Of a DNA stretch of 36,171 nt, positions 27,763 to 35,158 are shown one piece after another. Source of the stretch: Chloroflexota bacterium (GTDB lineage Bacteria; Chloroflexota; Dehalococcoidia; SHYD01; JACQUQ01). Under the pieces are notes generated by a model that worked only from the letters and a program-made list of their open reading frames with translations, ran no database searches and was not told the DNA's origin. Location: assembly GCA_016210175.1 (NCBI GenBank), contig JACQUQ010000079.1:1-36171 (forward strand), read 5' to 3'. Position numbers and translations under genes: made by a program. Position 1 is the stretch's first letter, and every line of letters begins with the position of its first letter.

Positions 27763-28941
27763 ATGGCGCTTCCTGCACTCGCTGGCGTCGTGGTCCTGGA
27801 CCTGACCACGTATTATGCCGGGCCGTATTGCACCAAGCTCTTGGCCGCCCTGGGGGCAGAGGTCATCAAGATCGAGCGTCCCGGCCTTGGAGATGGGGCC
27901 CGCCGCCTGGGACCGTTCCCCGGCGACCTCCCGCATCCGGAGAAGAGCGGGACCTTCCTCTACCTGAACACCGGCAAGCAGGGCATCACCCTCAATCTGA
28001 AGAGCGCCACGGGCCAGGAACTGTTCAAGCAGTTGGTCCGAGAGGCGACCATCGTGGTGGAGAACTTTGCCCCCCGCGTGCTGCCGGGCCTGGGCCTGGG
28101 GTACGAGGTCCTGGAGCAGATCAACTCGGCGCTGGTGCTGACCTCCATCTCGAATTTCGGGCAGACCGGACCGTATCGGGACTACCGGGGCGCCGAGATT
28201 ACCTTCATGGCCCTGGGGGGCCTCATGTACCAGACCGGCGAGCCGGACCGCGAGCCGCTCAAGCTGCCCGGCGCCGTCGCCCAGTACGCTGCCGGCTTCG
28301 CGGCCTTCAGCGCCACCCTGGGCGCGCTGTACTACGCCGAGGCCACTGGCACGGGCCAGCACGTGGATGTCTCGCTCATGGAGACCATCGCCTCCAGCCA
28401 TATCCAGGGCCTGTCCGAGTATGACTATGTGGGCACCATTCGCGGCCGCGGCTACGCCCAGGCGCACTACCCTTGCCAGGACGGGTTCGTGGCCTTCTCC
28501 GTGCAACCCCACCTGTGGCCGCGCTTGTGCCAGCTTATCGGCCGGCCCGAACTGGTGGAGGATCCCCGCTTCCGCACCTGGCAGGCCCGCCGGCAGCACG
28601 CCGACGAGCTGGATATGTACATCCTCCCCTGGGTGGTCGAGCGGACCCGGGAGCAGGTCTACCACGAGGCCCAGGCCGCCGGGGTGCCCTGTAGCTTCAT
28701 GGCCACCATGGCCGACCTGGAGGCGTCGCCGCAGTACCGGGCGCGCGGCTTCTTCTCAGCGATCGAGCACCCCGTCGCGGGGTCGTTCCCGTATCCCGGC
28801 ATCCCCTTCCAACTGGGCGAAGCGCCCTATAACCTGGGGCGAGCGCCGCTGCTGGGCGAGCACAATGCAGCAGTCTACGGAGAGCGCTTGGGGTATAGCC
28901 GCGAGGCGCTGGCGCGGCTCCAGGCCCAAGGGGTCGTCTAG
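27763..28941 (+). CDS. CaiB/BaiF family III CoA-transferase homologue (copy 2, catalytic Asp apparently replaced)
   Basis: GVVVLDLTTYYAGPYCTKLLAALGAEVIKIERPG...HPEKSGTFLYLNTGKQGITLNLKSATGQELFKQLVREATIVVENFAPRV...AVAQYAAGFAAFSATLGALYYAEATGTGQHVDVSLMET. Confidence 0.95.
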   Translation: MALPALAGVVVLDLTTYYAGPYCTKLLAALGAEVIKIERPGLGDGARRLGPFPGDLPHPEKSGTFLYLNTGKQGITLNLKSATGQELFKQLVREATIVVENFAPRVLPGLGLGYEVLEQINSALVLTSISNFGQTGPYRDYRGAEITFMALGGLMYQTGEPDREPLKLPGAVAQYAAGFAAFSATLGALYYAEATGTGQHVDVSLMETIASSHIQGLSEYDYVGTIRGRGYAQAHYPCQDGFVAFSVQPHLWPRLCQLIGRPELVEDPRFRTWQARRQHADELDMYILPWVVERTREQVYHEAQAAGVPCSFMATMADLEASPQYRARGFFSAIEHPVAGSFPYPGIPFQLGEAPYNLGRAPLLGEHNAAVYGERLGYSREALARLQAQGVV

Positions 28942-28980
28942 CGCATGTTGGCACATTGGAGATCTGCCGGGCGTGCATGG

Positions 28981-29071
28981 TGTCATACTGAGGCCCGCCG
29001 GCCGAAGCATCCGTACTCCTGGTGCCCGGTTGCCAGGGAGCTCCGGATTCTTCGCTTCGCTCAGAATGACA
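28981..29071. repeat. ~91-bp MITE-like element with imperfect terminal inverted repeats
   Basis: TGTCATACTGAG (28981-28992) / CTCAGAATGACA (29060-29071), 1 mismatch; contains GGATTCTTCGCTTCGCTCAGAATGAC, a common dispersed-repeat motif. Confidence 0.65.
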
Positions 29072-29141
29072 TACAGAGCGCATCTTTTCACACCATAGAT
29101 GATGTGCAAACCGTGACGCCGTCCAGCGTAGACCAAAGGAG

Positions 29142-30416
29142 ATGACCATGCCGCCGCTCCCGTTGGCTGGAGTGCGAATCCTCGATCTGACGATGTTCAT
29201 GGCTGGCCCGGTTGGCACCAAGCTCCTGGCGGATATGGGCGCGGAGGTCATCAAGGTCGAGTCGCCGGGCCACCCCGACCCCATCCGCATCCAGGCGCGC
29301 GGGGTGTATCCCCAGGGGGAGCCGGGCGAGCGCCCGTGGAACCGCTCGGGCATGATCAATGAGCGTGCCCGGAACAAGCTGGGCATCACCCTCGACCTGG
29401 CGTGTCCTGAAGGCAAGGCGGTCTTCCTGCGCCTGGTGGCGTGCAGCGACGTGGTCATGGAAAACTACCGGGCCGATGTCATGGAGAACCTGGGCCTCGG
29501 CTATGCCGCGCTGCGCCAGGCGAACCCCGGCATCATCCTGGTCTCCATCGCCAGCCAGGGCGTGGTCGGCCCGGAAGCCCTGTACCGCTCCTACGGCAAC
29601 AACCTGGAAGACCTCGCCGGCATGACCCTGCTGAAGGGCTACGAAGACGAGGAGCACCCGTACCTGGTCAGCGGCGCCTACCCGGACCCGACGAGCGGCT
29701 TCCTGGGGGCCGGCGTGGTGGTCGCCGCCCTGCGCTATCGCCGGCTCAACGGGGTGGGGATGCACGTGGACTTTTCCCAGCGGGAAATGGCGACGGCCAT
29801 GGTGGGCGACCTCTTCATGGACTACGCCATGAACCGGCGCCAGCCGCCCCGGTGGGGCAACGGCCACCCGTGGATGGCGCCCCACGGGTGCTATCCCTGC
29901 CAGGGCCGGGACAAATGGGTGACCATCGCGGTGGCAACGGACGCGCAGTGGCAACGGCTCTGTGCCGCCATCGGCAGGCCGGACCTGGCGCGGGATGAGC
30001 GGTTCGCCACGGGCGAGCGCCGCTGGCAGAACCGGAAAGCGCTGGATGCCGTGCTCACGGAGTGGACCCTGCAACGCGAGCATGTGGAGGCGATGGCGGC
30101 GCTCCAGCAGGCCGGCCTCGCGGCGGGCGCCGTCTATAACGTCGCGGAACTCTTCGCGGACCCCCACCTGGAGCACCGGGGCTTTTTCGAGGTGACCGAG
30201 GACCCGGACGCAGGGCTGCACCGGTACCAGGGGCGCCCGTGGAAGCTTTCCAAGACCCCCCTGGGCACCCGGACACCGGCGCCGCTCTTTGGCCAGCACA
30301 ATCAGCAGGTCCTGGGCGGCCTCGTCGGGTTGGACGAACCGGAATTGCAGGAACTGGAGGTGAAGGGCGTTATCGGGACCATCCCCCAACCGCGTATCCC
30401 TGTGGAGATGACATAA
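29142..30416 (+). CDS. CaiB/BaiF family III CoA-transferase (copy 3)
   Basis: GVRILDLTMFMAGPVGTKLLADMGAEVIKVESPGHPD...NKLGITLDLACPEGKAVFLRLVACSDVVMENYRADVMENLGLGY...AYPDPTSGFLGAGVVVAALRYRRLNGVGMHVDFSQRE; start 29142 or 29148. Confidence 0.94.
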   Translation: MTMPPLPLAGVRILDLTMFMAGPVGTKLLADMGAEVIKVESPGHPDPIRIQARGVYPQGEPGERPWNRSGMINERARNKLGITLDLACPEGKAVFLRLVACSDVVMENYRADVMENLGLGYAALRQANPGIILVSIASQGVVGPEALYRSYGNNLEDLAGMTLLKGYEDEEHPYLVSGAYPDPTSGFLGAGVVVAALRYRRLNGVGMHVDFSQREMATAMVGDLFMDYAMNRRQPPRWGNGHPWMAPHGCYPCQGRDKWVTIAVATDAQWQRLCAAIGRPDLARDERFATGERRWQNRKALDAVLTEWTLQREHVEAMAALQQAGLAAGAVYNVAELFADPHLEHRGFFEVTEDPDAGLHRYQGRPWKLSKTPLGTRTPAPLFGQHNQQVLGGLVGLDEPELQELEVKGVIGTIPQPRIPVEMT

Positions 30417-30503
30417 GAACCCACTGCCGGTGGACCATCCGCGCGCAGGTTCCTGGAACGCATGCTGTGTGCCACTGATCATTAAAGAGAGGGAAAGAAT
30501 ACG

Positions 30504-31469
30504 ATGAAGGCAACGTATATCGCGGCCCAGGGCGGCACTGACCAGTTTGTTTACGGTGAGATCCCCGAGCCAGCTATCGCGCCCGATGAGATCCTGGTGC
30601 GGGTGCGGGCCTGCGGGGTGAACCGGCTGGATGTCTTCGGGCGAGAGGGCTCGCACGGCGTGCGCATGCAGAGTCCCCAGCACGTGCTGGGCCTCGATCT
30701 GGCGGGTGAGGTCGAAGACGTCGGCAGCTACGTAGCCCACACCAAGCGGTTCAAGAAGGGCGACCGCGTCCTGGGCGTGGGCAGCGGGGGCACCTACGCC
30801 GAGTACGCGCGGGCCCCAATGGACCGTGTCCACCTGATGCCGGACTGGATGTCCTTTGAGGAGGCTGCGGCCATCCCCACGGTCTACGCGGCAGCCTGGC
30901 GGGCCATCGTGGTGCGGGCGCGTATCACCTTCGGCGAGGATGCGCTGGTGATGGCCGCGGGCAGCGGTGTGGGGACGGCAGCGATCCAGATCGCGAAGTA
31001 TGCCGGCTGCCGGGTGCTGACCACAGCCAGCAGCGACGCCAAGCTGGAGAAGGCCAGGGCCCTCGGGGCCGACATTGGCATCAACTATAAAGAACACCCC
31101 GAGTTCAGCAAGCAGGTGCTGGAGCACACTGGGGGCGCCGGGGTCGATCTCATCTACGAGCACATCGGGCAGAGCGTGTTCGACCAGTGTTACCGGAGCC
31201 TGAAGCGGGGGACCGGGCGCCTGGTGACCAATGGCGTGACGTCGGGGCACCTGACGCAACTCCATCTCGGCCAGCTGTGGACGCGCGAGGTCAGCCTTAT
31301 CGGCTCCACTATGCACCCGGAACTGGACCTCCCGGCCATCATGAAGGGGGTGGCAAGGAAGGCCCTGCGGGGCGTGGTGGACCGCGTCTTCCCCCTGAAG
31401 GATGCGGCGGAGGCCCACCGTGTCCTGGAGTCCAACGACTTCTTCGGAAAGCTGGTCCTGGTACCCTAA
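30504..31469 (+). CDS. MDR-superfamily oxidoreductase (quinone oxidoreductase/enoyl reductase-like)
   Basis: ILVRVRACGVNRLDVFGREG...HVLGLDLAGEVEDVG...AGSGVGTAAIQIAKYAGCRVLTTASSDAKLEKARALGAD. Confidence 0.92.
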   Translation: MKATYIAAQGGTDQFVYGEIPEPAIAPDEILVRVRACGVNRLDVFGREGSHGVRMQSPQHVLGLDLAGEVEDVGSYVAHTKRFKKGDRVLGVGSGGTYAEYARAPMDRVHLMPDWMSFEEAAAIPTVYAAAWRAIVVRARITFGEDALVMAAGSGVGTAAIQIAKYAGCRVLTTASSDAKLEKARALGADIGINYKEHPEFSKQVLEHTGGAGVDLIYEHIGQSVFDQCYRSLKRGTGRLVTNGVTSGHLTQLHLGQLWTREVSLIGSTMHPELDLPAIMKGVARKALRGVVDRVFPLKDAAEAHRVLESNDFFGKLVLVP

Positions 31470-31631
31470 GGCCACAAGCCGGCCGCCTGCGGTCGTGGCC
31501 TTCCCGCCGGGAGGCCGGTCGCTCCCCGGAAGCGGTGCGCCGCAGGCGCCAGGGAAGGCGTGGAGGCTGGCCGAGAAGCCGGCCACTGGCCCCCCGGAGG
31601 GGACTACGACGTTCAGGAAAGGGGGAACGTC

Positions 31632-32402
31632 ATGCCGGGACCCTTCCAGTGGATTATCTATGAGCAGAAGGGCCATATCGGGCACATCCGGTTGAACCGG
31701 CCCGAGAAGCTCAACTCGTACCACAACGGTGTGTTGTATGAGATGCTGGAGTGCTGGACCGAGATCCGCGATAACGACGATATCTGGGTGGCCGTGCTCT
31801 CGGCGGAGGGCCGCGGCTTCTGCGCGGGCCATGACATTAGCGGCGAGCGGGACCCGCGGCCGGGCCCCGAACCCCCCTCGATCCACTACGGCACCTTCGA
31901 CCTGTACAAGCCCATCGTCACGGCCTGCCAGGGCTACGCCCTGGGGGGTGGCGCCAGCCTGGCCCTGGGCTGTGACATCCGCATCGTCTCCGAAGACTTT
32001 CAGTTGGGCTACCCGCAGCCGAGCTACGGCGCGATGTCCCTGGGCGGCCCCCAGCGCCTCCCCCGCATGACCCACTGGGGCAAGGCGATGGAGTGGCTGC
32101 TGACCGCCTCGCGCATCCCGGCGCAGGAATGCCTGCACTGGGGCCTGGTCAACAAGGTCGTCCCCAATGGCCAGCAACTCGATGCGGCCTTTGAGTTTGT
32201 CGAGGAGAAGATCCTCCCCAACGCCCCCATTCCCATCCGCCTGTTCAAGGAGGCCGCCGTCCGGGGCAGCCGCCAGCCGTACCTGGCGGAAGCGATCCAG
32301 GTTGGCATGCTCGTGGCCGCCAAGAACCGGGGCACCGCCGACGCCGAGGAAGGGATACGCGCTTTCCGGGAACGGCGCAAGGCTGCCTGGACCGGCCGCT
32401 AG
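31632..32402 (+). CDS. crotonase-fold enoyl-CoA hydratase/isomerase family protein (copy 1)
   Basis: GHIRLNRPEKLNSYHNGVLYEML...AEGRGFCAGHDISGERD...GYALGGGASLALGCDIRIVSEDFQLGYPQPSYGAMSLGGPQRLPR...GLVNKVVP. Confidence 0.93.
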   Translation: MPGPFQWIIYEQKGHIGHIRLNRPEKLNSYHNGVLYEMLECWTEIRDNDDIWVAVLSAEGRGFCAGHDISGERDPRPGPEPPSIHYGTFDLYKPIVTACQGYALGGGASLALGCDIRIVSEDFQLGYPQPSYGAMSLGGPQRLPRMTHWGKAMEWLLTASRIPAQECLHWGLVNKVVPNGQQLDAAFEFVEEKILPNAPIPIRLFKEAAVRGSRQPYLAEAIQVGMLVAAKNRGTADAEEGIRAFRERRKAAWTGR

Positions 32403-32546
32403 TGCCTCATCAGGCATGAACTGATGGGGAAGACTGCCGCCGTGAACAGCGGGCCCGCCCTTCAGGGCGGTGGGATGGCACCCACCCCAGGAGCATTGAC
32501 AGAGCGCTAGACCGCCGGTGAGCAGCACGGTCCCCCCCGCCCCCCT

Positions 32547-32590
32547 CCCGCTCCTGCACATGGGGGAGCGGGGACACGGGGGTGAGGGAG
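32547..32590. repeat. intergenic palindromic repeat-like element
   Basis: CCCGCTCC (32547-32554) / GGAGCGGG (32565-32572) followed by GACACGGGGGTGAGGGAG; G/C-run composition resembles the priA insert. Confidence 0.5.
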
Positions 32591-32651
32591 CGGCGGCCTG
32601 CCATCTCCCCGCGAGGGGCCTGCATCAGCAGAGGAAGAGAGAGGGAGACGT

Positions 32652-33446
32652 ATGATTACTGGGAGGGATGTCCTGCTCACGGAAAAGCGCGATCATATCT
32701 ACATCATGACGATCAACCGTGAAGAGCGCCGCAATGCCATGAGCTCGGAGTTCATGGAGCGGTGGGCCGAAGAGTGGGAGCGCTTCGATGAAGATGACGA
32801 CCTCTGGGTGGCCATCTTCACGGGGACGGGCGACGTCGCGTTCTCCGCAGGCCACGATATGAAAGAGGACATCGAGGGCGACGTGCGAGGGGGCGCGTAT
32901 CGGAGCCGGAAGGCCCCTCCCCGGCGGCGCCCGCACCCCGACGTGCTGACGTGGAAGCCCACCATCGCCGCCGTCAACGGCTACTGCCTGGCCGGGGGCT
33001 GGATGCTGGCCCAGTCCTGCGATGTCCGTATCGCGGCGGAGCACGCGAGCTTCGGCATCCCGGAGGTGAAGTGGAACCTGCCGGCGGGCTTTGCCGCCCA
33101 GCCGGAGTACCTCGTCTCCCTGGGGGTGGTCTGCGAGATGTTGCTGTGGGGCCGCAGCATCTCGGCCCAGCGGACCTATGAGATCGGCTTTGTGAACAAG
33201 GTCGTGCCGAAAGCAAAGCTGATGGACGAGGCGCTGGAGTGGGCCGAGTACATGTGTACCCTGGGCCAGGATGCGGTCCGCGCCCACAAGCAGATGATCT
33301 ACCGGGGCCGCAATATGTCGGTGGCCGAGTTGAACGCGCTGGGCCGCGACCTCTTCTACTGGTATCCCGCGAAGAAGGGTGTGGTGTGGGACGCCGCGGA
33401 AGGCCCTCGCGCCTTCGCCGAGCGGCGGGCTCCCAAGTACCAGTAA
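32652..33446 (+). CDS. crotonase-fold enoyl-CoA hydratase/isomerase family protein (copy 2)
   Basis: HIYIMTINREERRNAMSSEFMERWAEEW...VAFSAGHDMKEDIEGD...GYCLAGGWMLAQSCDVRIAAEHASFGIPEVKWNLPAGFAA...GFVNKVVP. Confidence 0.93.
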   Translation: MITGRDVLLTEKRDHIYIMTINREERRNAMSSEFMERWAEEWERFDEDDDLWVAIFTGTGDVAFSAGHDMKEDIEGDVRGGAYRSRKAPPRRRPHPDVLTWKPTIAAVNGYCLAGGWMLAQSCDVRIAAEHASFGIPEVKWNLPAGFAAQPEYLVSLGVVCEMLLWGRSISAQRTYEIGFVNKVVPKAKLMDEALEWAEYMCTLGQDAVRAHKQMIYRGRNMSVAELNALGRDLFYWYPAKKGVVWDAAEGPRAFAERRAPKYQ

Positions 33447-33579
33447 GCTGGCGGACGGCGCGCCGCTGGGCCGCAGGACCGAGCACCGCGTCCCTGATGG
33501 AGTGTGGCGCGCTGAAGTGTGGAGCGATGCGCGCGCTTCCCGGTGGAGGTCACCCGCGGTCCCGCGCAGGGAGGATCCC

Positions 33580-35082
33580 GTGCAGAAGGCCGAGCCCCGG
33601 AGCCACTGGGACGTCGAGACGGATGTGGTCGTCGTCGGCTATGGCTTCGCGGGTGGGGTGGCGGCGGTGGCAGCGCATGACCGGGGCGCCCAGGTGCTCG
33701 TGCTGGAGAAGATGCCGTACCCTGGAGGTATCTCCATGCTCTCCGCCGGGAGCGCCGTCATCACCGACGACGCGGAACAGGCCTTCCAGTACCTCCAGCG
33801 CACCAACGCCGGCACGACCCCAGACCCCGTGCTCCGGGCCTTCGCCCAGGAGATGGTGGGGCTCCCGGCCTGCGTTGAGGAGTTGGCCGCGGTCAGCCAC
33901 GCCCAGGTAGAGGTGCAACACGGTCGGGGCGGTCCCTATCCCTTCCCCGGCACCAGGAGCCTGGGCTATGTCCGTATCGCTGCGGTCCCTGAGTTCACCG
34001 CTTTCCCCTGGGGCCAGGGCTTACGGGGCGGGGCGCGCCTCTATAAAGTCGTGGCGGACAACGTCTCGGTCCGGGGGGTGCGGGTGTGGCTGGACACGGC
34101 CGCTGAGGAACTACTGTGTGCCCCGGACGGCACGGTGGTTGGGCTCAAGGCCAGGCAGCAGGGCCGGGCGGTGGCTATTCGGGCGCGACGGGGCGTGGTG
34201 TTGGCCTGTGGTGGGTTCGAGCACTCCGAGGCGCTCAAGCGGCAGTACTTTCCGGCCCAGCCCGTCTACGGCGTTGCCGCCCTGGGCAATATGGGCGACG
34301 GTATCCTCATGGCCCAGAAGGCGGGCGCCGCCCTCTGGCACATGTGGCACTACCACGGCTCCTATGGCTTCAAGTTCCCCGACTTCCCGACCGCTTTCCG
34401 GACTGCCGTCATCGGCCCCAGGGCCACGGGCCAGCCGGTCCCGTGGATCGCCGTGAACAAGCTCGGGAAACGGTTCATGGACGAGTTTCCCATTTACCTT
34501 CAGGACACCGGCGCGCGACCGATGGAGCACTACGATACCCGAATCCAGGACTTTCCCGCCATCCCCGCCTACCTGCTGTTCGACGAGGCCGGACGCAGGA
34601 TGGGGCCGATCGGTCTGGGCGCCAGTAACGAGCCGCAATATATCTACGAGTGGAGCCAGGACAACCTGCGGGAAGTGCAACGGGGCTGGATTGCCTGCGC
34701 CGATACCTGGGAGCAACTCGCCCACCAGGGAGGGCTCAGCCCCACCATGGTCCAGCAGGCCGTAGCGCGCTGGAACTCCCAGTGCCTGGCGGGAGGTGAT
34801 CCCGACTTCGGCCGGCTGCCGGAGACGATGATGCCGCTCCAGGAACCTCCGTATTACGCGGTGCAGATCTGGCCGGTAGTCTCCAACACGCAGGGAGGCC
34901 CGGTGCATGACGAGCGGCAGCGGATCTTGGACTCCTTCGGACAACCCATCCCGCGCCTCTACAGCGCAGGAGAGCTGGGTTCCATCTTCGGCCACCTGTA
35001 CCTCGGGGGCGGGAATATCGCCGAGTGCTTCATCGGCGGCCGGATCGCCGGAGCCGGTGCTGCACAGGAAGAACCGGGCTAA
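33580..35082 (+). CDS. FAD-dependent oxidoreductase (fumarate reductase flavoprotein / KstD-like family)
   Basis: DVVVVGYGFAGGVAAVAAHDRGAQVLVLEKMPYPGGISMLSAG...GVVLACGGFEHSE...LYSAGELGSIFGHLYLGGGNIAECFIGGRIAG; GTG start preceded by GGGAGG. Confidence 0.92.
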   Translation: MQKAEPRSHWDVETDVVVVGYGFAGGVAAVAAHDRGAQVLVLEKMPYPGGISMLSAGSAVITDDAEQAFQYLQRTNAGTTPDPVLRAFAQEMVGLPACVEELAAVSHAQVEVQHGRGGPYPFPGTRSLGYVRIAAVPEFTAFPWGQGLRGGARLYKVVADNVSVRGVRVWLDTAAEELLCAPDGTVVGLKARQQGRAVAIRARRGVVLACGGFEHSEALKRQYFPAQPVYGVAALGNMGDGILMAQKAGAALWHMWHYHGSYGFKFPDFPTAFRTAVIGPRATGQPVPWIAVNKLGKRFMDEFPIYLQDTGARPMEHYDTRIQDFPAIPAYLLFDEAGRRMGPIGLGASNEPQYIYEWSQDNLREVQRGWIACADTWEQLAHQGGLSPTMVQQAVARWNSQCLAGGDPDFGRLPETMMPLQEPPYYAVQIWPVVSNTQGGPVHDERQRILDSFGQPIPRLYSAGELGSIFGHLYLGGGNIAECFIGGRIAGAGAAQEEPG

Positions 35083-35158
35083 GGCGTGCCGAACCGTTCA
35101 CCGAGTTCGTCCCGGCACCAGGCTGGGTCGGACCTTTCGCAGGACAAGGGGGAAGGCG

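Noticed and set aside
26031-27809. 592-aa minus-strand ORF opposite SBP copy 2
   Set aside because: Antisense shadow of a well-supported lipoprotein gene.
29088-32561. 1157-aa minus-strand ORF antisense to CoA-transferase copy 3, the MDR gene and crotonase 1
   Set aside because: Spans several well-supported plus-strand genes and their gaps; low-complexity translation typical of a GC-rich antisense shadow frame.
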